A stretch of 64,000 nucleotides of DNA from Heracleum sosnowskyi (lineage: Eukaryota; Streptophyta; Magnoliopsida; Apiales; Apiaceae): assembly GCA_030848705.1 (NCBI GenBank), contig CM061244.1:110195111-110259110 (forward strand). The letters are read 5' to 3'. The position numbers and the translations under genes are program-made. The notes under the pieces are model-generated. The model saw only the letters and a list, made by a program, of their open reading frames with translations, made no database searches and was not told where the DNA came from. Each line of letters begins with the position of its first letter. The first letter of the stretch is position 1. This document shows, piece after piece, positions 46,977 to 58,899 of this stretch.

Positions 46977-47939
46977 TTAGACATAATAGACTTTCAAGTT
47001 TGAGGCATGCCAAGTCCTTGGCACCTCATGCCCTTCGAGAGTTTCTAGCTTATATGAGCCACGTCCAAATACATTCTTAACTCGATATGGTCCTTCCCAA
47101 TTTGGAGCCAACTTTCCTTTCTGTCCAACTCCGGATGCCTCAATCTTTCGGAGGACTAAGTCTCCTTGTTGAAAGAACCTTTCTTTAACCCTTAGGTTGT
47201 AATAGAAAGATGCTCGTTTCTGATGTTCAACTATCTTGGCATTTGCCTCATCTCTAACTTCATCAATTAGATCTAAAGCTAGCCTCAAGCCTTCTTCATT
47301 TTCTTCTGGCTCATAAGCCTCAACTCTTGGAGACGTGTGAGTAATCTCCAATGGAACCACTGCCTCTGCCTCATATGCCAACAGAAAGGGGGTTGCTCCA
47401 GTGGTGACTTTACAAGTAGTACGATATGACCATAGTATGGGGAGCAATTCGTCTACCCAAGTGTTTCTAGAGCGTTCAACTCTTTTCTTCAGTCCATCCA
47501 AGATAATTCGATTGGCAACCTCAGCTTGCCCATTTGCTTGAGGGTGGGCAACAGAGATGAAGCATAACTTGATATCATTCTCGTCACAATAATTCTTGAA
47601 TTCATCATTGTTAAACTGAGTTCTATTGTCTGTGACCAAGATACGTGGAATCCCGTATCTGCATATCACATTTTCCAAGAAGAAATGCATCACCTGCTTG
47701 GTGGTTATCTTGGCTAAAGGCTTAGCCTCAATCCACTTGGTGAAGTAGTCGATTGCTACTATCAAGAATTTTATTTGCGCACTTGCCATTGGAAATGGTC
47801 CAAGTATATCCATCCTCCACATGGCGAATGAGATAAGTGAGTTTATGGATGTCATCATCTCTGGTGGTTGTCTATCCACTGGTGCATGCTTTTGGCACCG
47901 TTCACATCTCTTTACATAGCTTTTAGCATCTGCAAGTAT
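46977..47939 (-). CDS. Gypsy integrase, core and C-terminus (split gene, part 2)
   Basis: Reads ADAKSYVKRCERCQKHAPVD (end of the HHCC zinc-binding region), then core blocks WRMDILGPFP (first Asp), VTDNRTQFNNDEF (second Asp; the usual DNGTQF is DNRTQF), and HPQANGQAEVANRII (Glu). The C-terminus has KRASFYYNLRVKERFFQQGD and GPYRVKNVFGRGSYKLETLE, ending SNLKVYYV. Integrase joins element DNA to the host chromosome. The upstream part of the same frame is at 56665-57327; the Athila insertion lies between Ile and Leu of YWPSIL. No chromodomain, consistent with the Tat lineage. Confidence 0.9.
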   Translation of the reverse strand: MLADAKSYVKRCERCQKHAPVDRQPPEMMTSINSLISFAMWRMDILGPFPMASAQIKFLIVAIDYFTKWIEAKPLAKITTKQVMHFFLENVICRYGIPRILVTDNRTQFNNDEFKNYCDENDIKLCFISVAHPQANGQAEVANRIILDGLKKRVERSRNTWVDELLPILWSYRTTCKVTTGATPFLLAYEAEAVVPLEITHTSPRVEAYEPEENEEGLRLALDLIDEVRDEANAKIVEHQKRASFYYNLRVKERFFQQGDLVLRKIEASGVGQKGKLAPNWEGPYRVKNVFGRGSYKLETLEGHEVPRTWHASNLKVYYV

Positions 47940-47940
47940 G

Positions 47941-48255
47941 TGTTCGCACAAAATCACGCAAGCGTACGCGGTCACAAGTAATATATGAATAAGTCAAGTT
48001 CGTTCCCACAGAGACTGGTTTACTACAGTTATGCACTTATGCAACAATGTATGGCTATTGTTCAATGCTAAGACAAGTATCAAAGTTGAGTTGTGATTAT
48101 CTAATTTGACTAAGCAAATTACCAAGTCTATAATTAACTAAGGAGTTTACGGTCAAATTACTTATGAGAATAAACATGGGATCCTAACTTCATTAAATAC
48201 TTCATTCAGAGTTTTTATGTCTTTATTCAATGTATGTGATGGTTATGACAACTAA
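47941..48255 (-). repeat. Truncated left LTR of the Athila tandem
   Basis: Matches 49115-49430 and ends at the plus-strand wording GACAACTAA, where gag sequence (CCTTTGAGTTGG) takes over; TAA is shared by both parents of the junction. Confidence 0.8.
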
Positions 48256-48968
48256 CCTTTGAGTTGGATTCTGGTATTCATTAGCAGCCATCATCTCAAT
48301 TAGATTATAAGCTTCCTCGTAGCTTTTGGCCCAAAGAGCTCCACCTGATGCCGCATCAAGCATTGGTCGTGATTGACCTCCCAGACCATTATAGAAACAA
48401 TTGATCACCTTCCAATCAGGCATTCCATGATGAGGACACTTCCTAAGCATCTCCTTGTAACGCTCCCAAGCTTCACATAAAGATTCTCCAGACTGCTGTG
48501 CAAACTGAGTAAGCGCATTCCTGATTGCAGCTGTTTTAGCCATAGGGAAGAATTTAGTGAGAAACTTTTGAGCAAGATCCTCCCATATAGCAATAGAACC
48601 TGGTGGTAGAGAGTGCAACCAGCCCTTGGCTTTATCCCTCAGAGAAAATGGGAAAAGTCTCAATTTCACAGCATCTTCTAACACTCCGTTGAACTTGAAG
48701 GTGTCGTAAATCTCGATGAAATCCCTAATATGCATATTAGGATCTTCCGTCGGAGCACCCCCAAAATGAACTGAATTCTGCACCATCTGAATAGTGCCAG
48801 GCTTGATTTCAAAAGTATTAGTTCAATGGCTGGTCTGACAATGCTAGATTGAATGTCATTGATTTTCGGCTGAGAATAATCCTTCAAAGCCTTCGTTTCT
48901 GCTACTTGATCTCCCATAACTAGATTCAATTCAAGTGATTCCTTACGAGATTGAGAACGTGTTCGCAT
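48256..48968 (-). pseudogene. Athila gag N-terminus, second (deleted) unit
   Basis: MRTRSQSRKESLELNLVMGD start at 48968, then a 1-base loss near 48825 shifts the frame. From 48786 it continues MVQNSVHFGGAPTEDPNMHI, RDFIEIYDTFKFNG and KAKGWLHSLPPGS. It is cut at its 3' end by the junction with the LTR fragment. Near-copy of 54357-55073. Confidence 0.85.
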
Positions 48969-49083
48969 ACACGCTCACTAAAGTATCTGAAACACACCAA
49001 ACAAAGTAAAATTGATGAGAGAATAATCCGAGTCAGTGAACTTTAACTACCACTGATGACAAGCACATAAACTATATATATAA

Positions 49084-49108
49084 CACCGAGTCCCCGGCAG
49101 CGGCGCCA
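49084..49108 (-). other. Athila primer-binding site (middle LTR)
   Basis: The minus strand reads TTTGGCGCCGCTGCCGGGGA followed by CTCGG, a tRNA-Asp type PBS typical of Athila elements, a few bases inside the LTR end at 49115. Confidence 0.85.
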
Positions 49109-49114
49109 AAAACT

Positions 49115-50551
49115 TGTTCGCACAAAATCACGCAAGCGTACGCGGTCACAAGTAATATATGAATAAGTCAAGTTCGTTCCCACAGAGACTGGTTTACTAC
49201 AGTTATGCACTTATGCAACAATGTATGGCTATTGTTCAATGCTAAGACAAGTATCAAAGTTGAGTTGTGATTATCTAATTTAACTAAGCAAATTACCAAG
49301 TCTATAATTAACTAAGGAGTTTACGGTCAAATTACTTATGAGAATAAACAAGGGATCCTAACTTCATTAAATACTTCATTCAGAGTTTCTATGTCTTTAA
49401 TCAAAGTATGTGACAGTTATGACAACTAATCGGATAACACGAAATCAGTACACGCTACCTTTCAGTATACGTATACCAAACCACTCAAACATCCACAAAA
49501 GAGATAGAAGTTGGGCATACACCTATTATGCTTAGACCCTATATGTCTATAAGATTTGAAAAAATAACGGTTTAACGAGCAAGTTATCCATTCAGATTAC
49601 ATAGGGCAAGTAAGATGGTTAAAATTACCTACGAATCATGCATGACAAACATACATAAACCTATGCTAGCATGGCAAGTTCTAAACCTCTATATCCACTT
49701 TCGCAATCAATAGAGATTAACAAACAACTTAGATGTTAGCTACGCATCCAAGAAGAATAAGTACAACCATACTAGGAAGCCAATAATTCATCACACACAA
49801 ATCTTTAAAACAATCAACTACTAAAATCCATCGATAAATCCGTTAGAATCCCACAATAACGATTAGTTCATAATCGAACCGTTCATCATCGTGGGTTCTG
49901 ATGAAAACATGATAGTAAATATGTCTGGAGTACTAAATAGAGTAATAAGTACTAAAGTTTATGAAACAACTGATCCAAAGTATCACCTAAAGAAGAATAC
50001 AAAAGATGTAAAACAAGAACTCCGTTGCTTGTCACGAGCGTTGGAATTTTGGCTCCACATTATATCTTCTGGCTCTCTCTGCTGGTAGATAGATAGATAG
50101 ATAAGAGTTCTGTAACTCTAAAATCGTCCCCAAGTGTATATATAGCCTCACGGTTGACTGGTCTCTGCCTCTTTCCAAAATAGAATTAAAATCAGAATCT
50201 TCAGCATTCGACATAGCGCGGGCACGCTCCTGAGAGGCGCGGGCGCACTCCTTCAGCATTCGACAAGCGCGGGCGCGCTATGAACAGTGCGGGCGCGCTC
50301 CTTCTACTGTTCATGGTTTCTGCAGTTTGTTTTCTATTCGTTTCCTTGTGCTTCCAACTCCCTTACCGCATGGCCTTCACTTCTTATGCTCTATACCACC
50401 ATATAGTCATGAAAACTCCACAATTCTACCAACGTTGTAGCTCTGCACATTCTAACTAAAAACACATTAAACACACCAAATACTTGAGTGCAAGCGATCA
50501 ATTTAAGCCGATACGAAGCGTTCCAAGTAGATATAAAATCCACTTATCTCA
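49115..50551 (-). repeat. Middle LTR of the Athila tandem
   Basis: The plus strand runs TGTTCGCACAAAATC... to ...CACTTATCTCA. It contains four GC-rich GCGCGGGCGCGCT-type units at 50213-50302. It serves both as 3' LTR of the right unit and 5' LTR of the deleted left unit. Confidence 0.85.
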
Positions 50552-52206
50552 CCGCCAAACTTAAACCGATGCTTGTCCTCAAGCATAAACAGACTCTATG
50601 TATATATAATGCAATGCATGAATGCAACTAATATGCTAATGCAAACGATTCCCTCAGACTAACCATAACAAATCAACAAGCCAACATCTCAAAGAATGCA
50701 ATGTTCCAAACAGAACTCGACTAAATCCCATTATACTAACAATACAAACACCAAAAATGTGAGTGTGTGCGATGCTCATCAATATACTCCCAAACTAAAT
50801 CAAGAACATATCCTATTCTTCACCAAAACAACCACAAGCTTATAACCAGAATGCACTCTAGACACAAAAAATCACTAAGAGACACCTCCATAATCCACTT
50901 GAGTTAGACAGGAATTCATGCTTTATTACTACACAACATACTATATTCAACACAACGCATGCTTATTTGACCGTGCAATGGATGAGACCCCAAAAGGCTT
51001 ATACTATAATACCCATGTAGCGAGCGTTAGGTTAGTGGATCCCAGACCGGAAAAGTCTTAGGTCACTAGGCACAAAGTCCCCTAGAACTTAATTGCTCGA
51101 GTATTAAAGAGCTCACCCTGATCAATTCTGCATAAACACAACTAACATAACTCTTTTTTTTTCTCTTTTTTTTTTCTTTTCTTACTAATACTAAAACACT
51201 TAACAATTTCGGAATGAGTGCGCTTTGCTTTTTCTCATCCCTCCCTAGACTACTCATTTTTTTTATGAGCGGCTACTAGCCATTTGACGCCTAACCTTTA
51301 TTAACAACTAGCATGAAATCCCTGGTTTCCCCCAAACTTATACTTTAGTGCTCCCTCAATTTCAAGGGAATAGACGAACATTCTAAATGTAAGCAAGTGA
51401 TTAAATTCTAACATCCAAACAAGTATGGTCTGATCAAATCCAAAAGCAACCAATGAGACTTATGTAATTGATTTGTTTCTGGCATGCAAGTCAATTTCAT
51501 AGGAACTTAAATCAACCCTCTTTTCATCATTACCACACCCCAATCAACATCGACTCACCAATGGAAATAGCCAAGTCCTACAGGATCATGAAATATGCTA
51601 TGCAAATGCAACTAAATGGACTCACATGATATATATAAACAATTATGCAAACAGAATGCTCTATATGACACAAACATGCAATACTATGAATGAAACTACA
51701 ACTACATATGCAATATGAATCCTATATGAACACACACACTAACACTACTATTCCTTAATTATCACCCCAAACTTAAAGTATTCAATGTCCTCATTGAAGG
51801 TAATAACAAGGAAAGTGCAGAGAGTACCTAATCCTCAGCAGGACCACCCTCCTCGGGTGGTGTATCCGGTGGTGGATATTGTATCAGCTCCAAAAACAGG
51901 CCAAGCAACATCAACTCCAGTGGCTCGGAAAGCAGTACCCAAAGCCTGAGGCAATTACTCTGCAAAGATGGGGTAAAAAGAACACAAAACCACTTTTATT
52001 TCTAAATTTTTTTTTTCCTTTTTTTTTAATTTTCTGTGAACAGTGCCCCCTGCACGGGCGCGCTCCTGGAAGGCGCGGGCGCGCTCTGCATTCTGTCCAA
52101 TTTTTTTTTCTTCTTCTCACACAGAATACTAATACTACATATTCACGTGGGTTGCCTCCCACGAAGCGCTTGTTTTACGTCAATAGCTTGACCTGAATCC
52201 ATTTTA
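50552..52206 (-). other. Athila 3' untranslated region
   Basis: Counterpart of 61797-63488. The PPT is altered (TTTGGCGG instead of TTTGGGGG) next to the LTR. It holds a decayed copy of the small downstream frame (51830-51960), a GC-rich motif pair at 52039-52089, and the conserved AGCGCTTCGTGGGAGGCAAC (minus strand) after the stop of the fused gene. Confidence 0.7.
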
Positions 52207-53505
52207 TTATTCAGTCGTAACAAGAACCGCGGTCTCTGCCTCGCGATTCACACTTTCACCAAAATACGGTTTCAACCTCTGCCCATTTACCTTGAATGCT
52301 TCGTCTGGAAACTTATGGAAAATCTCTACTTTATCATGCGGAAATGCTGATTTAACCGTGATAGGCTCCGACCACCTCGACTTACGCTTTCCTGGAAAAA
52401 ATCTGAAGCGAGACTTGAAACGCAGAACTAGCTGACCAGGCACAAATGAATGTTTCACCACCCCTCTTTCATGCCAGTCCTTAACCTTCTCCTTATATAA
52501 CCTGTTGCTCTCGTAGACTTTACCATACCTCAATTGATCCTGCAGTGGTTGGAGTTCAAGTGTAGGAGCTTCTTCCATAGATGGTTTAAGTCGCTCCTGA
52601 GAATTGTTCAGCTCTGCTAATCCAAGAGATTCGAATGGCGCATCAATTTTTCTTTTCCACGGAGTTGCATTCAACAACTGAAGTTGCTCTGCTCTTTCTT
52701 CGTCTTCGATATCAGAATCCCCTATCAAGACTCTCTCCACTGTATCTGACTTCAGTGGTTGTTCAATCTCTGTATTGACGACATAATCGACCATCTCCAA
52801 TTTAAAGCACTCTTCTTCCTCAGTTGGAAATTTCATTTCCTTGAACACGTTAAAAGTGACCTTCTGATTTTGAACCCTCATTGTAAGCTCTCCTTTCTGC
52901 ACATCGATCAAAGTTCGGCCTGTAGCTAAAAACGGTCTTCCCAAGATAATCGGAATCTTCTTGTCTTCCTCAAAGTCCAGAATAACAAAATCCGCAGGGA
53001 AGATAAGCTTATCCACCTTAACCAAAACATCCTCCACTATACCCCTTGGATATGTGATCGACTGATCAGCCAGCTGTAAGGACATGTTTGTAGGTTTAGG
53101 CTCAGGAAGTCCAAGTTTCATGAAGACAGACAACGACATCAGATTAATACTAGCTCCCAAGTCACACAAGCACTTGTTGAAAGATAGGTTGCCGATTGTG
53201 CATGGTATGGTGAAACTCCATGGATCCTTCAGTTTAGGAGGTAACTTCTGCTGTAGAATAGCACTGCATTCTTCTGTTAGAGCGAGGGTTTCCAACTCCT
53301 CGAGTTTCAACTTCCGTGAGAGAATACCCTTCATGAACTTTGCGTAGCTCGGCATTTGTTCAAGAGATTCCGCAAAAGGTATATTGATATGCAACTTCTT
53401 GAAAATCTCCAGAAATTTAGCAAATTGCTTATCCAACTTCTGCTTCTGAAGACGTTTAGGGAATGACGGAGGAGGATAGACTTCCTTGCCCTCTGTGGCT
53501 TGCTT
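52207..53505 (-). pseudogene. Athila protease fused to integrase C-terminus (copy 1)
   Basis: The protease region contains CLCDLGASINLMSLSVFMKL (catalytic Asp in DLGAS) and IPIILGRPFLATGR. About 120 residues later, RLKPSMEEAPTLELQPLQDQ/LRYG, the normal entry to reverse transcriptase, is followed directly by KVYESNRLYKEKVKDWHERG and FRFFPGKRKSRWSEPITVKS, the Athila integrase C-terminus. RT, RNase H and the integrase core are absent. The frame is open from 53436 to 52207; a TAG at 53506-53508 separates it from gag. The same fusion with the same junction occurs at 60315-61796. Confidence 0.85.
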
Positions 53506-55073
53506 CTAAATAGATTTCTCAGTAGAATGGTCACTCTTTTCCGAATTGTTCCCCAACTGATCAGCTTTTTCTCCACTTTTTTCAATTTCTGGCAGAATGG
53601 GAGGCGCGGGCGCGCTATGAACAGTGCGGGCGCGCTCCACCTTCTGGTCATTTTTCAAATTTTCTTCGTTTTGCGATGTTTCTGAGTTCTGATCAGTCGT
53701 AACCTTTCCAGATCGCAAGGTAACTGCTTTTACATGTTCCTTGGCATCCCGTTTGCCTGGATTAGCTTCCGTATCACTAGGGAGAGTTCCTTGTGGTCTA
53801 TTCAACAACGCATTAGCAATTTGACCGATCTGATTCTCCAGAGCCTTGATGGAAACAGCTTGGCTCTTGCACATTAGCCTCAATTCTTCCAATTCAGATT
53901 TTTCATTGGACGACTGACCAACATTGCCATGAGATGGTTGTTGAAACCCTGGTGGTTGATATGGTTGCCTTGGAGCATACTGCTGCTGAAAACCAGAAGG
54001 GTTAAATGGCTTAGCTCCATACTGCTGCCCCTGAAACTGCTGATACGGCTGTTGTGGTTGTTTCATACCACCCTGATTGTTACTCCAGATGAAGTTAGGA
54101 TGGTTCCTGTTATTAGGATGATAGGTGTTAGGAACTGGCTGCTGTGGTCTCTGGAAATTGCTCACAAACTGCGCCGATTCATTAGATATCGCACATTGAG
54201 TCGTGTCATGTGCACCTGCACATAGCTCAAAAACACTAGCCACCTGCTGAACTCCATAGTTAGTCAAAGAATCAACCTTCATAGACAGAGCCTTTAACTG
54301 AGCTGCTATTGCCGTAGCTGTATCCACTTCCAGAATTCCTGCCACTTTACCTTGTGATAACCTTTGAGTTGGATTCTGGTATTCATTAGCAGCCATCATC
54401 TCAATTAGATTATAAGCTTCCTCGTAGTTTTGGCCCAAAGAGCTCCACCTGATGCCGCATCAAGCATTGGTCATGATTGACCTCCCAGACCATTATAGAA
54501 ACAATTGATCACCATCCAATCAGGCATTCCATGATGAGGACACTTCCTAAGCATCTCCTTGTAACGCTTCCAAGCTTCACATAAAGATTCTCCAGACTGC
54601 TGTGCAAACTGAGTAAGTGCATTCCTGATTGCAGCTATTTTAGCCATAGGGAAGAATTTAGTGAGAAACTTCTGAGCAAGATCCTCCCATGTAGCAATAG
54701 AACCTGCTGGTAGAGAGTGCAACCAACCCTTGGCTTTATCCCTCAGAAAAAATGGGAAAAGTCTCAATTTCACAGCATCTTCTGACACTCCGTTGAACTT
54801 GAAGGTGTCGCAAATCTCGATGAAATCCCTAATATGCATATTAGGATCTTCCGTCGGAGCACCCCCAAACTGAACTGAATTCTGCACCATCTGAATAGTG
54901 CCAGGCTTGATTTCAAAAGTATTAGCTGCAATGGCTGGCCTGACAATGCTAGATTGAATGTCATTGATTTTCGGCTGAGAATAATCCTTCAAAGCCTTCG
55001 TTTCTGCTACTTGATCTCCCATAACTAGATTCAATTCAAGTGATTCCTTACGAGATTGAGAACGTGTTCGCAT
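53506..55073 (-). pseudogene. Athila gag (copy 1)
   Basis: Begins MRTRSQSRKESLELNLVMGD. The capsid-like part has EDPNMHIRDFIEICDTFKFN, RLFPFFLRDKAKGWLHSLPA and KFLTKFFPM, characteristic of Athila Gag. A 1-base loss near 54437 shifts the frame. The later part contains the zinc knuckle ELCAGAHDTTQC, whose first Cys is Phe here (VFELC, versus VCELC at 59740), a Gln/Pro-rich stretch, and a segment SAPAPP encoded by the GC-rich motif also found in the LTR. It ends at a TAG at 53506-53508. Confidence 0.85.
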
Positions 55074-55190
55074 ACACGCTCACTAAAGTATCTGAAACAC
55101 ACCAAACAAAGTAAAATTGATGAGAAAATAATCCGAGTCAGTGAACTTTAACTACCACTGATGACAAGCACATAAACTATATATATAACA

Positions 55191-55213
55191 CCGAGTCCCC
55201 GGCAGCGGCACCA
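55191..55213 (-). other. Athila primer-binding site (right LTR)
   Basis: The minus strand reads TTGGTGCCGCTGCCGGGGAC then TCGG; one base differs from the middle-LTR copy (GGTGCC versus GGCGCC). Confidence 0.85.
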
Positions 55214-55219
55214 AAAACT

Positions 55220-56664
55220 TGTTCGCACAAAATCAAGCAAGCGTACGCGGTCACAAGTAATATATGAATTAGTCAAGTTCGTTCCCACAGAGATTGGTTT
55301 ACTACAGTTATGCACTTATGCAATAATGTATGGCTATTGTTCAATGCTAAGACAAGTATCAAAGTTGAGTTGTGATTATCTAATTTAACTAAGCAAATTA
55401 CCAAGTCTATAATTAACTAAGGAGTTTACGGTCAAATTACTTATGAGAATAAACATGGGATCCTAACTTCATTAAATACTTCATTCAGAGTTTTTATGTC
55501 TTTAATCAATGTATGTGACGGTGATGACAACTAATCGGATAACACGAAATCAGTACACGCTACCTTTCAGTATACGTATACCAAACCACTCAAACATCCA
55601 CAAAAGAGATAGAAGTTGGGCAGACACCTATTATGCTTAGACCCTATATGTCTATAAGATTTGAAAACATAACGGTTTAACGAGCAAGTTATCCATTCAG
55701 ATTACATAGGGCAAGTAAGATGGTTAAAATTACCTACGAATCATGCATGACAAACATACATAAAACTATGCTAGCATGGCAAGTTCTAAACCTCTATATC
55801 CACTTTCGTAATCAATAGAGATTAACAAACAACTTAGATGTTAGCTACGCATCCAAGAAGAATAAGTACAACCATACTAGGAAGCCAATAATTCATCACA
55901 CACAAATCTTTAAAACAATCAACTACTAAAATCCATAGATAAATCCGTTAGAATCCCACGATAACGATTAGTTCATAATCGGATCGTTCATCATCGTGGG
56001 TTCTGATGAAAACATGATAGTAAATATGTCTGGAGTACTAAATAGAGTAATAAGTACTAAAGTCTATGAAACAACTGATCCAAAGTATCGCCTAAAGAAG
56101 AATACAAAAGATGTAAAACAAGAACTCCGTTGCTTGTCACGAGCGTTGGAATTTTGCCTCCAAGTTATATCTTCTGGCTCTCTCTGCTGGTAGATAGATA
56201 GATAGATAAGAGTTCTGTAACCCTTAAATCGTCCCCAAGTGTATATATAGCCTCACGGTTGACTGGTCTCTGCCTCTTTCCAAAATAGAATTAAAATCAG
56301 AATCTTCAGCATTCGACATAGCGCGGGCGCGCTCCTGAGAGGCGCGGGCGCGCTCCTGAGAGGCGCGGGCGCGCTATGAACAGTGCGGGCGCGCTATGAA
56401 CAGTGCGGGTGCGCTCCTTCTACTGTTCATGGTTTATGCAGTTTGTTTCTATTCGTTTCCTTGTGCTTCCAACTCCCTTACCGCATGGCCTTCACTTCTT
56501 ATGCTCTATACCACCATATAGTCATGAAAACTCCACAATTCTACCAACGCGGTAGCTCTGCACATTCTAACTAAAAACAAATTAAACACACCAAATACTT
56601 GAGTGCAAGCGATCAATTTAAGCTGATACGAAGCGTTCCAAGTAGATATAAAATCCACTTATCA
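55220..56664 (-). repeat. Right (5') LTR of the Athila tandem
   Basis: The plus strand runs TGTTCGCACAAAATCAAGC... to ...ATCCACTTATCA. Contains five GC-rich motif units at 56318-56416. Next to the target copy GTATG. The minus-strand TATA-type sequence GGCTATATATACACTTGG (56237-56254) is a likely promoter. Confidence 0.88.
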
Positions 56665-57327
56665 GTATGCTTGGCCAATAGAAGCCTAGACGAGTGATTT
56701 TATGAGCAAGGGCTCTGCCCCCCAAGTGCTGCCCACAAATTCCTTCATGCACTTCCCTTAGGGCCAATTCTGCCTCTTGGGGCCTCAAGCACTTCAGATA
56801 AGGAACAATGAAAGATTTTTTGTATAGGATTCCCTTAATCAGGGTGTACCTTCGTGCTCTCACATACAACTTTCGTGCTTCTGAGGTGTCGTTGGGTAAC
56901 CAACCAGTTTCCAGATGAGATTTGATGGGATCCATCCAACAGCTAGCAACATCAATAGGTGCTACCAACTTTCCATTGATGCTTGGGGCCTTCAAGACTT
57001 GGAAGTATACACTTCCTGCATAGTTCTCAATTTCAGAAGAAGCAAACTTAGACAAGGGATCGACCTTCATGTTCTCTTCCCTCGGAATAGGTTCCACATA
57101 GCATTCATCAAACTGAGTCATGATGGCCTTGACAAGTTTAAGGTACTTGGCCATGACTTCATCTCTGGCTTCAAACTCCCCATTTACTAGGGAAAACACT
57201 AGCCTCGAGTCTCCACATACTTTCAGAGTTTTAACTCTCAAGGCTCCAGCCAGCTCTAAGCCAGCTATCAGGGCTTCGTACTCAGCTTCATTGTTTGTGG
57301 TTGGGAAGTCCAGTTTTAGTGCGTACT
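56665..57327 (-). CDS. Gypsy RNase H C-terminal part and integrase N-terminus (split gene, part 1)
   Basis: On the minus strand from 57327: YALKLDFPTTNNEAEYEALI, AGLELAGALRVKTLKVCGDS, RLVFSLVNGEFEARDE and VDPLSKFASS are RNase H blocks (Glu in NEAEYEAL, Asp in GDSRL). Then LREVHEGICGQHLGGRALAH, KITRLGFYWPSI is the His-His half of the integrase zinc domain. The Cys-Cys half is at 47939. Open up to the Athila insertion on its right, at 57328. RT would lie beyond the window. Confidence 0.9.
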
Positions 57328-58757
57328 TGATAAGTGGATTTTATATCTACTTGGAACGCTTCAAATCAGCTTAAATTGATTGTTTGTACTCAAGTACTTG
57401 GTGTTTTTAATGTGTTTTGAGTTAGAAAGTGCAGAGTTGCATTGTTGGTGGAGTTTCTGATCTATCTTGATTATATGATGGTGGTTGAGCATCATTGTGA
57501 AAGCCTAGTAGTTGCGGGACCTGAGAGCGCGAAGAAAAGTCAAGAAAATGTGTTTTGAAGAATTCTGACAGAAGCAGGAGCGCCCCCGCGCTTCAGGAGA
57601 GCGCCCCCGCGCTTCAGAATCACTATTTGAGCGCGCCCGCGCTTCATTGAAGCGCCCCCGCGCTTGGTCAATGCTGAAGAAGTCTTTTTCTGTTCTGTTT
57701 TGGAAACCAGCGAAGACCAGTCAACCGTGAAGGCCTATATAAACACTTGGTGGACGATTTCAGATACATATATCTATATACCTACATACATATCTATCCA
57801 CCAGCAAGGAGAACAAGAAGACGGCTGATTACGAAGATATAGTTTCATCTTATCTTTGTATTCTTCCAATTAGGCGATACTTTGGATTCTCGTTGGAGTT
57901 GTTTTTCTAAAACCTTATTACTAGTACTCTCTTTATTAGTATTCCAGACATATTTATTATCATGTTTTCATCAGAACCCACGATGATGAACGGTTCGATT
58001 ATGAACTAATCGTTATCGTGGGATTCTAACAGATTTATCTATGGATTTTAGTAGTTAATTGTTTTAAAGATTTATGTGTGATGAATTATTGATAACCTAG
58101 TTTGGTTGTGCTTATTCTTCTTGGATGCGTAGCTAACATCTAAGTTGTTTGTTAATCTCTATTGATTGCGAAAGTGGATATAGAGGTTTAGAACTTGCCA
58201 TTCTAGCATAGGTTTATGTATGTTTGTCATGCATGATTCGTAGGTGATTTGAACCATCTTACCTGCCCTATGTAACCTGAATGGATAACTTGCTCGTTAA
58301 ACCGTTATGTTTTCAAATCTTATAGACATATAGGGTCTAAGCATAATTGGTGTCTGCTCAACTTCTATCTCTTTTGTGGATGTTTGAGTGGTTTGGTATA
58401 CGTATACTGAAAGGTAGCGTGTACTGATTTCGTGTTATCCGATTAGTTGTTACAACCGTCACATACATTGATTAAAGACATAAACTTCTGAAGGAAGTAT
58501 TTAATGAAGTTAGGATCCCATGTTTTATTCTCATAAGTAAATCATCAATAATTTTCTATAGTTAATCATAGTTTAAATAAGTTGCTAGTTAATTTAGTTG
58601 ATAAAAACCCAAATTTGATACTTGTCTTAGCATTGAACAATAGCCATACATTGTTGCATAGGTGCATAACTGTAGTAAACCAGTCTCTGTGGGAACGAAC
58701 TCTACTTATTCATATATTACTTGTGACCGCGTACGCTTGCGTGATTTTGTGCGAACA
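57328..58757 (+). repeat. 5' LTR of Athila element 2 (1430 bp)
   Basis: Starts TGATAAGTGGATTTTATATC, ends GATTTTGTGCGAACA. Four GC-rich GAGCGCCCCCGCGCTTCA-type units at 57581-57668. CCTATATAAACAC at 57733-57745 is the likely TATA box. Confidence 0.88.
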
Positions 58758-58763
58758 AGTTTT

Positions 58764-58786
58764 TGGCACCGCTGCCGGGAACTCGG
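58764..58786 (+). other. Primer-binding site of Athila element 2
   Basis: TGGCACCGCTGCCGGGAACT then CGG, tRNA-Asp type, with two base changes from the form at 49084-49108. Confidence 0.85.
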
Positions 58787-58899
58787 TGTTATATATAGTT
58801 TATGTGTTTGTCATCAGTGGTCGTTAAAGTTCACTGACTCGGATTATTCTCATCAATATTACTTTGTTTGGTGTGTTTCAGATACTTTAGTGAGCGTGT

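Larger units (their letters stand above)
47941..56664 (-). mobile_element. Athila-type gypsy insertion with three LTRs (tandem, left unit deleted)
   Basis: TSD GTATG lies at 47936-47940 and 56665-56669. Outer ends are TG (47941) and CA (56664). Element-strand order: 5' LTR (56664-55220), PBS, gag (55073-53506), protease fused to integrase C-terminus (53505-52207), long 3' region, middle LTR (50551-49115), a second PBS, gag N-terminus (48968-48256), then a 315-bp LTR end (48255-47941). The second unit lost everything between gag codon ~235 and the LTR. It splits the integrase frame of the surrounding Retand-type element. Confidence 0.85.
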
